A stretch of 33,845 bases of DNA, from NCBI GenBank assembly GCA_026393535.1, contig JAPKZY010000044.1:1-33845 (forward strand), read 5' to 3'. Of this stretch, positions 25,087 to 33,143 are shown piece after piece. The position numbers and the translations under genes are program-made. The notes under the pieces were generated by a model. It saw only the letters and a program-made list of their open reading frames with translations, was not told the DNA's origin and made no database searches. Numbering within the stretch: position 1 is the stretch's first letter; the number at the start of each line of letters is the position of its first letter. The DNA is from Actinomycetota bacterium (GTDB lineage Bacteria; Actinomycetota; Acidimicrobiia; Acidimicrobiales; Ilumatobacteraceae).

Positions 25087-26546
25087 GACTCAGTACGCCA
25101 CTCAACATTTGTTGGCCACCGGCCAACACCTCCACTGTCAGTAAGAAATCCGGTCAGGGTTCTATTCGCATGTTCCATGCGCCACGTCAACATGGCGCGC
25201 GCGTTCTCAGAGATCACTTCTGCATCGGTGGTCAACGTGCGCCACGTATTGTCAGCTTCTAAGTCGAAACACAAGAAGTCTCCGTCGCCGAATTGAACAT
25301 ATGCATGAGTATCACTGCGTCGCACTGCAAGATTCAGTTGTTCAAGACGTCGACGCCATGGCCACACGTATCTATCGGCGGGAATAAGCGCGAATCGCCA
25401 GTCGTATTCCCAATGAGCAGCATCGCGCCACCACGGTGGCTCCGTACCATTCACAAAATGTGTCAACGGTAATCCATCACATTGGGCCGGAATCGGAATC
25501 TCCATGACTTCGCACAGCGTGGGCATAATGTCAATGTTTTCTGTGAATTTGTCAACCACAGTTCCGTGAACGCTTGCATGACGTGGGTCAGCAACAATTC
25601 CGATGATGTGTTGACTTGTTTCCCAATAGCCAACTTTTTCGCGCAACCCATGATCACCCAACATCTCTGCGTGATCGGCAGTGACAACAATGACCGTGTT
25701 ATCCCATTCGCCTGATTCCACTAATGAATCGAATAGCCGCCCAAGTTGGTAATCAACTTCGCTAATCATTCCGAAATATTGGGCACGCATATGAGCCATC
25801 TCGTCAGGATCTGTCGGGGCTTTAGTTCCATCAAGCATCAACATCACTTCATGGAAGGGATGCACATTCTCTGCGCGCTGAATCGGTTCGCCAACGGAAG
25901 ATGGGTCATACATCGTGGAATATTCGCCAGCTGCCGAATACGGAGGATGTGGACGCAGATAACTCGCGTGTGCAAACCAACCAGTGTCTTGAGAACTAAT
26001 CCATTCAACAAGCCGATTCGTCAGGAAGTTACTGACGCTGACGTCAACTGGTCGTTCATGTTCGGTTGATAACAATTGCAAAATTCCTGGTGAAGTGTCG
26101 TATCCCTTTTCGGTGAGAAGTTCTCGCCATGGAGTCATGCGTCGCGTCAAGTCGAGCGCACACTCGAAACCGGGCAACACTCCTTCATATGTTTGAAGGC
26201 GAGGGTCGTCGGCACCTGTCGTAACTCGAGGGTCAATTGACTGGTCAGTGTATCCGAACAGAGTTGGCGTGTACCCGGCGCGTCGTGCCGCGAGCGCAAT
26301 ATTGTCGAACCCATCATCAAGAGGTGTTCCGTTAGCAACAACGCGATGGTTCATTTGGTACATACCGGTGTACAGCGACGCGCGACCGGGCGAACACGGC
26401 GACGCTTGGCTGTAGTGCCGCGACAACCGAACGCCACGTTCACACAGGCGATCAAGGTTGGGTGTCTTGACGACAGGGTGACCAGCAATAGACAAACAAT
26501 CACCGCGAAATTGATCAAGGGTGATCAGAAGAACATTCATTGCCAT
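25083..26546 (-). CDS. Sulfatase-superfamily hydrolase, phosphonate-monoester-hydrolase-like
   Basis: This 487-residue cytoplasmic hydrolase has the formylglycine nucleophile motif C51-S-P-G-R55 in SPCSPGRASLYTG, metal-site residues in LLITLDQFRGD and VTADHAEMLGDHG, and a catalytic-Lys-like REKVGY. Beyond the generic sulfatase motifs, TLFGYTDQSIDPR, YLRPHPPY and the terminal TWRMEHANRTLTGF match, from memory, the layout of bacterial phosphonate monoester hydrolases/phosphodiesterases of the Rhizobium and Burkholderia type. These cleave phosphonate monoesters, phosphodiesters and some sulfates promiscuously. No signal peptide is present. Activation would require a formylglycine-generating enzyme, which is not encoded here. 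It may therefore be a phosphodiesterase rather than a true sulfatase. Confidence 0.85.
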   Translation of the reverse strand: MAMNVLLITLDQFRGDCLSIAGHPVVKTPNLDRLCERGVRLSRHYSQASPCSPGRASLYTGMYQMNHRVVANGTPLDDGFDNIALAARRAGYTPTLFGYTDQSIDPRVTTGADDPRLQTYEGVLPGFECALDLTRRMTPWRELLTEKGYDTSPGILQLLSTEHERPVDVSVSNFLTNRLVEWISSQDTGWFAHASYLRPHPPYSAAGEYSTMYDPSSVGEPIQRAENVHPFHEVMLMLDGTKAPTDPDEMAHMRAQYFGMISEVDYQLGRLFDSLVESGEWDNTVIVVTADHAEMLGDHGLREKVGYWETSQHIIGIVADPRHASVHGTVVDKFTENIDIMPTLCEVMEIPIPAQCDGLPLTHFVNGTEPPWWRDAAHWEYDWRFALIPADRYVWPWRRRLEQLNLAVRRSDTHAYVQFGDGDFLCFDLEADNTWRTLTTDAEVISENARAMLTWRMEHANRTLTGFLTDSGGVGRWPTNVEWRTES

Positions 26547-26552
26547 AGCGAC

Positions 26553-27368
26553 TTACTGAGCACCTGGACGAATGCCAGTTGAGAGAAACGTACGAATTTC
26601 ACGAATTGCAGTGGGATCTTGGGCTACAAACATGTGTCCACCTTCATACAACGACATTGTCGCGTCAGAAATGCGCTCAATGATGGCTTCTGAGTTAACG
26701 GGCGGTGCAATTCCGTCAAATTTTCCTGCTGCAACAAATGTTGGACAAGTAATCACGTGCAAACGATTCACAACATCGTGTGCGGCTCGAGCAGCAAGCT
26801 GCAGACGTTCACCACGAATCACATCGGCGGCTTTCGTTTTGGCAGCTTGTTCAGCACGCATATTCATCATCTGTGCATCAGCAGGGTGAGATGCCAACCA
26901 TTCAGGAGTAAAGCGAGTGTCACTTAAGGTCAGCATTTTTGAAGCACGCTCATCTGCTGACAGTGCACCTAGTTCATGCAACGGATACGAGGATCCGGCA
27001 CTACCGCCAGCTGAGGTGCACAACAGAGCCAAACGTTCAACACGCGTCGGAAATGTCACTGCAAACTCTTGCGCAACCATTCCACCAAAACTGATACCGA
27101 CAACTGCGCATGTCTTCCACCCCACATGATCAAGAAGTGCTTCAGCGTCTGCTGCATATTGCGCCATGGTGTACGGGCCCTCAGGAATGGAAGTGAGACC
27201 TAGACCACGTTGGTCGTGTGCAAGCACTTCGCACTCTTTCGAAAGCGAGCGAATGAGAAGTTCGGTGGACTGCAATGTTGCGCCAGACCCGTTGAAAAAC
27301 AACACTCGGGGACCAGCACCAGTGATCTGATAATTGATTGAGATGTCGTGTGAAGCATACATTGGCAT
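26553..27368 (-). CDS. Alpha/beta hydrolase
   Basis: This protein of about 271 residues has the alpha/beta-hydrolase fold. The nucleophile elbow is GISFGG with S93, the oxyanion region is FFNGSG near residue 25, an acid residue lies in GKFDGIAPP and the His in YEGGHMF. The start at 27368 is selected because the in-frame extension to 27557 crosses the divergent gene. An ATG at 27362 is equally possible. It is six bases upstream of the sulfatase-like gene in the same direction, so these may form an operon. Likely an esterase or lactonase. Confidence 0.9.
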   Translation of the reverse strand: MPMYASHDISINYQITGAGPRVLFFNGSGATLQSTELLIRSLSKECEVLAHDQRGLGLTSIPEGPYTMAQYAADAEALLDHVGWKTCAVVGISFGGMVAQEFAVTFPTRVERLALLCTSAGGSAGSSYPLHELGALSADERASKMLTLSDTRFTPEWLASHPADAQMMNMRAEQAAKTKAADVIRGERLQLAARAAHDVVNRLHVITCPTFVAAGKFDGIAPPVNSEAIIERISDATMSLYEGGHMFVAQDPTAIREIRTFLSTGIRPGAQ

Positions 27369-27435
27369 GTGGCAAGTCTCGCATTCGTGGGGGTATCCAC
27401 CATTCTCGGGCCATTTCACACCAACATGAACATTC

Positions 27436-28041
27436 GTGCATACGTTTGTAGATGGGGTGAGACGATCACTCGCCGAACACCCCGAATCTCTGACATGGCG
27501 TCGCGTCACCATGCCTGGTCTCGATGTCGCATGGGTAGGCATGAATGTTCCCATCATTGATACGGGTGGTCGTCCGTGGGTATGGGAAGTGGTGACACCT
27601 ACTCAATACAACGCTTCAGCTCGTATGCAAGACGACCTGATGGTGCTGCCCGTCGCTCATGACACCGTGGTTGCCGAGGTAAATCATCGCGATCCCTCCG
27701 GGCCAATTATGCGGATGCAGGTCCCCGTCACTAATGCCCCCGACGCCATCAGCCTTCCCGACGAGCCGGCAGGACCATGGTCTGTCCATCTGGAAACGGG
27801 CTGGACTATTCAGGCACTTGGCTCGGCCGCCCAATGCTGGATTGACCGCGAATCGCCCGGGACAGCCCGCCTCGAGACCCCTGAACCGCCGCTTCCCGCC
27901 CATCAGCGCTACCAGTTGCACCCTGCTATTGACTTCGAGTCTTCTGCCTTTGACCGTTTGCTTACACTCGATCCTGATGACGCAGCCACAGTTACTTCCC
28001 TTTTGTCGCTCGTTCACGATGCGCTCACGCCGTACCGCTAG
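27436..28041 (+). CDS. Unrecognised protein, first gene of a three-gene unit
   Basis: I do not recognise this 201-residue protein. It appears soluble, rich in Trp, Asp and Pro, with segments such as DTGGRPWVWEVVTPTQYN and QCWIDRESPGTARLE and a C-terminal helical end (DPDDAATVTSLLSLVHDAL). There is no membrane segment or signal peptide. GTG at 27436 or GTG at 27457 could be the start. It lies 27 bases before the coiled-coil protein gene and is divergent from the alpha/beta hydrolase. Its base composition looks somewhat more GC-rich than that of its neighbours. Confidence 0.6.
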   Translation: MHTFVDGVRRSLAEHPESLTWRRVTMPGLDVAWVGMNVPIIDTGGRPWVWEVVTPTQYNASARMQDDLMVLPVAHDTVVAEVNHRDPSGPIMRMQVPVTNAPDAISLPDEPAGPWSVHLETGWTIQALGSAAQCWIDRESPGTARLETPEPPLPAHQRYQLHPAIDFESSAFDRLLTLDPDDAATVTSLLSLVHDALTPYR

Positions 28042-28068
28042 TTCTCCTTGTAGCAATTCGAGCCGTCG

Positions 28069-29550
28069 ATGATTACGACGTACGCCCTGTCACTTGCCAC
28101 GCGCGACTGCGGTAATTCACAACGCATGGCTCTCATTGATGTGGTTGATGATTGGCTCGTCGCGAACTACCCCATCGATTCATATGGCCCTGGCACAACA
28201 GTGCGGACGCGTCACTCATCTGATGACCCAGTCTTTCGTCTCACTATTACCGAAAGTGCTCCTGGCAGTACGCACGTTGAAACTCTGACTATCAGTGTTG
28301 TGCTGTTGGAAACTGTGTTGACGTTCGACGTGCGTATTGTGTCAACTCCCAGCACAGCAAAAGTTGTGCCGTACACCCCGCCACTGTTGCCACCACGTGT
28401 TGTGCAATTAGTCCGAACAGCCCTGCGCGCGGTGCCGTCAGAAGATGCAAACAGATACATCACCGATGCAGCCACCTTGGTCGACACTGAATTAGGCGGA
28501 CAAGAAGTTGCAGCATTTATTCTTGCACCAGGTCGTCGACTTCCCGCGATTGTTGAAATCATCGACTATGAACGACGCACTCAACCTCTCGTTGCAATTG
28601 GTGCAGGCCCACTTGTCGGATTAGCTCATGTTTTTCAAATAACAAGTGCTGCCGCACTCAAGGGTTTCACAGAACTAGCCGGCTACTCGCTCATCGGACC
28701 TGGTTGCATCATTGTTCAGTGGGCGGGAAATTCTGAACCAGATATAACACGACGTCGCGAATTGCCCGCAGCATACGAAATGCGTGAACAACACCGAATC
28801 ATTCGATTAGTCATAGATACCGCAGCTCGTTCTGTCGCGGCGCCACGCATGCCTCCTCCACCGCGGCGAGACTTCGACATTATTGATCTTCCAGTTCGTG
28901 AACAACCAGACGAAGAAACAGAAAGCGAAGAGCAAGCCCTACACATTGAACAGCTTGAAGCATCGGTCGATGAACTTGAAGCTGCACTTGCTGATGCTGA
29001 CCGATTGTTATCGGAACAACGCACACAGTTAGAACGTAAAGGTGGCCAACTCGATGAACTAATTCTTCGCAATGTTTCACTTGAAACGCAAGCGGGACAT
29101 ACAGCTCAGGTTCGTGCCGTGCCGTCAATGACCGAGGCGTTGCGTCTTGCGCGTTTGCATTGCCCATTTCTTGTGTTTCACGACAGGGCAATTGAATCGG
29201 GTGAAGGTCTTGAAGGGCCAGAGCCGGTCAGTGTGTTACAAGACTTGGTCCGCCTGAATGAGGTAGCGCGCGCATGGATGTCAGGTGAAATCACCGGTAC
29301 CAGTATCAAATTGGCATGCCGGCAAATGGGACTCGACTTCGTGCCAGCCATTTCAGTAACAGCCCGCCAGAAATACGAAGAGGATTACCTCATCGACTGG
29401 CGGGGCCACACCGTTCGCGCAGAAGCGCATCTTCGCCGAGGACGCAAAACTCATTTAGTTCGCATCCACCTATATTTCGATGATGAAACTCAGCAGGTTG
29501 TCGTTGCCTATATCGGTAGACATTTGCGAGATAAGGGCAGTGCTTCCTAG
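28069..29550 (+). CDS. Large coiled-coil protein of unknown function
   Basis: This 493-residue protein has no domain I can name. The N-terminal 250 residues form an alpha/beta-looking region that includes VAAFILAPGRRLPAIVEI and AHVFQITSAAALKGFTEL. A Pro-rich linker and acidic stretch precede a predicted coiled coil at about 285-345 with regular Leu/Glu heptads (LEASVDELEAALADADRLL). A distinct C-terminal domain of about 140 residues contains WRGHTVRAEAHLRRG, RIHLYFDDETQQVVVAYIG and an ending GRHLRDK. It starts 27 bases after the unrecognised gene and ends three bases before the exported glycosidase-like gene. A nucleic-acid or toxin-like C-terminal fold is only a guess. Confidence 0.65.
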   Translation: MITTYALSLATRDCGNSQRMALIDVVDDWLVANYPIDSYGPGTTVRTRHSSDDPVFRLTITESAPGSTHVETLTISVVLLETVLTFDVRIVSTPSTAKVVPYTPPLLPPRVVQLVRTALRAVPSEDANRYITDAATLVDTELGGQEVAAFILAPGRRLPAIVEIIDYERRTQPLVAIGAGPLVGLAHVFQITSAAALKGFTELAGYSLIGPGCIIVQWAGNSEPDITRRRELPAAYEMREQHRIIRLVIDTAARSVAAPRMPPPPRRDFDIIDLPVREQPDEETESEEQALHIEQLEASVDELEAALADADRLLSEQRTQLERKGGQLDELILRNVSLETQAGHTAQVRAVPSMTEALRLARLHCPFLVFHDRAIESGEGLEGPEPVSVLQDLVRLNEVARAWMSGEITGTSIKLACRQMGLDFVPAISVTARQKYEEDYLIDWRGHTVRAEAHLRRGRKTHLVRIHLYFDDETQQVVVAYIGRHLRDKGSAS

Positions 29551-29553
29551 GTA

Positions 29554-30900
29554 ATGCGCATAGCCTCTATTCGCATGACACGCCGCTTATTTCTCCGTGT
29601 TATTGGCGCACTTGTTGCCGTGTTCCTCCTAGTTGCCGCCATATCGGCCACACAATACGTTCGTGCTCATCCTCGCGATCCACTGCAACAAAACCTTGCA
29701 TCATGGGCGCGCGAACACAACATGGGGCCAGTTGTCGACAAACTCGAAGCGTGGCTGCACAATGATCCGCCAGCAGTTGCACCAGCAGACTCACTTGCTC
29801 TTGCGATAACACCGATCACTGACCCAACAGTCCAAACTTCGACAACGTTGACAGCGTTGCCAAGTGACTCGTCAACTTCCACCACCGTTCCTGACATCAT
29901 CACACCACTACAAATTCGACCAACTGTGGCAACTGCGTCATGTCCAGTTGATAACACCGTCGCCACCGTAGTTACGTCAACTACTACAACATCGTCGACT
30001 ACGACCACTGTTCCTGTTCTTGGCACATCAACGACAACGACATCGACAACCATCCCTGCAAAACCTGCAGATCTACAGTCGCAACTTCTTCCAGCGTTGG
30101 CGGGAGAAGGAACATGGCAAGCCATCATGCGTGTGCGTACAAAACCAATTGTGTATGCCACATCGATTCGACCTCTGTGGTGTTTCGGTTCTGTCGTAGC
30201 GACAATGGCCACCTTTGATCCAACCCGAGTTCACACCTCAATGTTCAACGGCACTGAGATGCCCGGAGGTACAGGTTGGAAGAACGGTTCAAAGATTCGC
30301 GGCACTGCATTGCGATCATTAATTGCTAGCTTCAATGGCGGATTCAGATTTGAGCATCAACCAGGTGGCTATATCACCGAGGGTAAGACCGTGCGTAAGA
30401 TGCGCAAAGGGTACGCCACGCTTGCAATTTCTCAGGAAGGCACAAGCACAGTTGGCGTCTGGGGAGACACAATCACCGATGAAGGTTCTTGGGCGTCATT
30501 GCGACAAAACTTGCCGCCACTCGTGCACAACGGAAAATCGGTGTATGCCAACTACCCCAAAGTTGATTGGGGTAATGATTTTGGTAACAAGGTCTACAAC
30601 TTTCGATCAGCCATTTGCCTCCGTACAGATGGCCTCATGATGTTTGTCGCTGTCGGCAAAGTAAACATCGGCATGTTGGCAGACACGCTTCTTGTGCTCG
30701 GATGTAAAACCGGAATGGAACTAGATATCAATGGTCAGTGGCCATATTTTGCGGTGTATAGCGATTTCGGTAAGGCAACCCGATGGGGTGAAATCATTGA
30801 CAATCGAATGGGTGACCCGAATCGTCACCTCAATGGTTCTACGAAGGATTTTTTTGCTCTCTTCGACCCTCAGACACTGCCAACAGGCGCTGTCAAGTAG
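29554..30900 (+). CDS. Exported phosphodiester-glycosidase-family (NAGPA-like) protein
   Basis: This 448-residue protein has one N-terminal transmembrane segment at about 14-36, a Ser/Thr-rich linker at about 95-168 (with repeated TTT), and a C-terminal NAGPA-like domain. That domain is marked by SFNGGFRFEHQPGGY and the DGLMMFVAVGKVNIGMLAD segment. NAGPA-type proteins cleave the bond between a sugar and a phosphate-linked group. Here it is anchored outside the membrane, perhaps acting on wall polymers. The nearest upstream start is ATG 29554, and ATG 29575 is also plausible. The gene is packed against the coiled-coil gene. Confidence 0.85.
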   Translation: MRIASIRMTRRLFLRVIGALVAVFLLVAAISATQYVRAHPRDPLQQNLASWAREHNMGPVVDKLEAWLHNDPPAVAPADSLALAITPITDPTVQTSTTLTALPSDSSTSTTVPDIITPLQIRPTVATASCPVDNTVATVVTSTTTTSSTTTTVPVLGTSTTTTSTTIPAKPADLQSQLLPALAGEGTWQAIMRVRTKPIVYATSIRPLWCFGSVVATMATFDPTRVHTSMFNGTEMPGGTGWKNGSKIRGTALRSLIASFNGGFRFEHQPGGYITEGKTVRKMRKGYATLAISQEGTSTVGVWGDTITDEGSWASLRQNLPPLVHNGKSVYANYPKVDWGNDFGNKVYNFRSAICLRTDGLMMFVAVGKVNIGMLADTLLVLGCKTGMELDINGQWPYFAVYSDFGKATRWGEIIDNRMGDPNRHLNGSTKDFFALFDPQTLPTGAVK

Positions 30901-30949
30901 CCGTTCGGTAATTGAATACAGTGTGAAGTAACCACGAAGGACAACTCAC

Positions 30950-31216
30950 ATGATTGACGATGACAAATCCGAACTAGAAATTGATAAAGGTGCTGGCCTT
31001 GGCACTGTTGCGGCCATCGTTGGCTCTCTCATCATCATTTCACTTATCGCGGCAAATACCACGCGCATCAATATCAACTTTGTGGTGTACAAAGCTCACA
31101 ACGTTCCCTTGTGGTGGTACACCGTCATCATTATTGCTCTCACAATTCTCACTGACCGTGTCGTGCGATTCGTTATGCGTCGCCGCCGGATACGCAAAAA
31201 TAATAAAGAGCGTTAA
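30950..31216 (+). CDS. LapA-domain small membrane protein
   Basis: This 88-residue protein has two hydrophobic helices (about residues 19-35 and 56-69) around a central NTTRININFVVYKAHNVPLW segment, which is the LapA (DUF1049) pattern, and a basic C-terminal tail RMMRRRR-like in composition (RRRRIRK). AAGGA lies upstream of the ATG. LapA in Gram-negative bacteria is linked to lipopolysaccharide regulation, but in an actinobacterium the role is unclear. Its stop shares TTAA with the convergent MBL gene. Confidence 0.85.
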   Translation: MIDDDKSELEIDKGAGLGTVAAIVGSLIIISLIAANTTRININFVVYKAHNVPLWWYTVIIIALTILTDRVVRFVMRRRRIRKNNKER

Positions 31217-32175
31217 CCGACTAGGTGGTACGAGCCAAGCAGTCGCGGTTCTCCACCATCGTCTGTTGCAACCACACCATCATCTACCAATTTGCGTAGA
31301 TGAGACCACACACTGCGACGTGCTGGCCTGTGCAGTTTTTTGTCAATCGCCGCGTACAACACTTTGACAATTCCTGGAATGGTGTTATTACCATTTGCAA
31401 TTTGCACGACTATCTGACGTTCCCGTTCTAAACGGTGTTCGTGATACGCAATCAGAAACGGTTGTGGGTCTTTCACTGGTCCACCATGCGTTGGCCACAA
31501 AATTCGGTCATCACGCGCAATGACCTTACGCATCGAATCCATGTATTGGCGCATGTCACCATCAGGTGGAGACACGATTGTGGTTGACCAACCCATCACG
31601 TGGTCACCTGTAAACAAGGCACCTTCTGTATCCATAGATACACACAAGTGATTTGACGTGTGACCAGGAGTAGCAACTGCGGTGAGAGCAAACTCTTTAG
31701 TGGCCAAAAACTTTTGGCCATCAATCACTGCGGCATCAGGAGAAAAAGCCAGGTCAGTTGTTTCCTTCTCTTCATCAGATGTAACAGCATCTGCCGGATC
31801 ATTTTCCGATGCGTCATGATCATCTTCTTCAACGAAGCCTTCGTACACACGATGTGGTCCTATCGCATATCGAGTAGCGCCAGTTTCGCCGTGAAGCCAT
31901 TCGGTCAATGGAGAATGATCTGAATGACAATGTGTCACCACAATTCCTACAACGTTTCTGCCATCAAGTGCCGCACGTAACGCATCACGATGACTATCAA
32001 GTTTCGGACCCGGGTCAATCACAACGACATCGTTCGTGCCCAATATGTAGGTACCTGTTCCGTGATAACTGAACTTCGATGGATTCTTCGCAATCACTCG
32101 CTGAATCAGCGGCGACACCTGAGTGATCTCTGCGTATGGTGCATCATCTATGCGTGGGACAAACGGAATAGCCAT
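31213..32175 (-). CDS. MBL-fold hydrolase, LACTB2-like
   Basis: The 320-residue protein has the metallo-beta-lactamase fold with the binuclear zinc motif HCHSDH at 82-87, further ligands in VATPGHTSNH and in ALFTGDHVMG, and a His in ILWPTHGGP. A C-terminal winged-helix domain (KLHRPARRSVWSHLRKLVDDG) is the BLACT_WH feature shared with LACTB2-like endoribonucleases and related hydrolases. An unusual acidic insertion lies at 114-141 (EEDDHDASENDPAD). It precedes no close gene in its direction. Ribonuclease and thioesterase-like activities are both possible. Confidence 0.93.
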   Translation of the reverse strand: MAIPFVPRIDDAPYAEITQVSPLIQRVIAKNPSKFSYHGTGTYILGTNDVVVIDPGPKLDSHRDALRAALDGRNVVGIVVTHCHSDHSPLTEWLHGETGATRYAIGPHRVYEGFVEEDDHDASENDPADAVTSDEEKETTDLAFSPDAAVIDGQKFLATKEFALTAVATPGHTSNHLCVSMDTEGALFTGDHVMGWSTTIVSPPDGDMRQYMDSMRKVIARDDRILWPTHGGPVKDPQPFLIAYHEHRLERERQIVVQIANGNNTIPGIVKVLYAAIDKKLHRPARRSVWSHLRKLVDDGVVATDDGGEPRLLGSYHLVG

Positions 32176-32177
32176 GT

Positions 32178-33143
32178 TCAGTCAAACCCAATTGCTCGTA
32201 CTGAACCAACTGGTTTCCCATGTCCACGCACAATTTCCACAATGCTGTTGTCAACACGCGTGATATCAACTCCAAGTTTTTGAAGAGCCGCAAGAAGAAC
32301 CGTTGGCGTTCCCCGCCCATACCCATCAGAAATTTTCAGGGCAACAGCACGACCATCGGGCAATGCAGCTGCATACACAGCATCAGCCCCGTCTTTTGCG
32401 AACAAACCATTAATGCCCGACACAATAGTCGTCACATCACGACCTTTGCCGCCCACCATGTACGGGAATTGCGACATTGCTGTATAGATCTGTGTTCCTG
32501 AATCACCGGCATCACCAGTGGCCATTGCGCGCATTGCGCGAGCAAGCCCGACTAGTTCAACAACATGGGCCGGCGCACCACAACCATCTATTCCAATTGC
32601 AAAAGCTTCTTGACCAGTTACTTCTGCAACGGTGCGCGTAATTGCTTGCTGCAATGGATGGTCTTGTTCTAGGTAATTCTCTAATGACCACGCGTTAATG
32701 ACACATGTGGCCACCATGCCGGAATGCTTTCCGCTGCATCCCATCTGCAATGCAGATTTTGGAAGTCCCTCGCGAATCGCATCATGAGCAGAACTTGTAT
32801 GCATTGGGTAATCGTGTGTATTACCTAATGCGCTTTCATCAAGTCCGAACTCGGCCAAGATTGCAAGCGCAGTTTGTTGATGAATTGCTTCGCCGTTATG
32901 GCTAGAGCACACCAAGGCCAACTTTTCTGCCGGAAGTGACAACCCAGAGCGCACCATGGCCAAGGCCTGCATTGGTTTCGTAGATGAACGCGGGAAGATT
33001 TGAGCATGAGGGTCACCAAGTGAAAACTCAATGTCACCATTTCTGCCTAAACACACCACTGCACCGAAATGTGCACTCTCGTCAACTCCACTACGGGAAA
33101 CAACTGCGACTGGCACAAATTGTGAAGGCGAAATGCCTGTCAC
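32178..33143 (-). CDS. L-asparaginase, Rhizobium etli type (PF06089)
   Basis: The 321-residue protein is similar to the metal-dependent asparaginase family first defined in Rhizobium etli, not to E. coli AnsB. The likely Ser/Lys pair is in RSSTKP at 52-57. C136 and K139 lie in MGCSGKHSGM and C188 in GIDGCGAP, matching the zinc-binding Cys-Lys-Cys set that I recall for that enzyme. It converts asparagine to aspartate and ammonia. The start is GTG at 33143, overlapping the upstream permease stop (GTGA). The downstream MBL gene starts two bases after it ends. Confidence 0.93.
   Translation of the reverse strand: MTGISPSQFVPVAVVSRSGVDESAHFGAVVCLGRNGDIEFSLGDPHAQIFPRSSTKPMQALAMVRSGLSLPAEKLALVCSSHNGEAIHQQTALAILAEFGLDESALGNTHDYPMHTSSAHDAIREGLPKSALQMGCSGKHSGMVATCVINAWSLENYLEQDHPLQQAITRTVAEVTGQEAFAIGIDGCGAPAHVVELVGLARAMRAMATGDAGDSGTQIYTAMSQFPYMVGGKGRDVTTIVSGINGLFAKDGADAVYAAALPDGRAVALKISDGYGRGTPTVLLAALQKLGVDITRVDNSIVEIVRGHGKPVGSVRAIGFD

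Noticed and set aside
29667-30212. A 181-codon minus-strand frame with Val-rich repeats
   Set aside because: It is the reverse reading of the Thr-rich linker of the exported glycosidase-like gene; the repeats are a reflection of the ACN codons.
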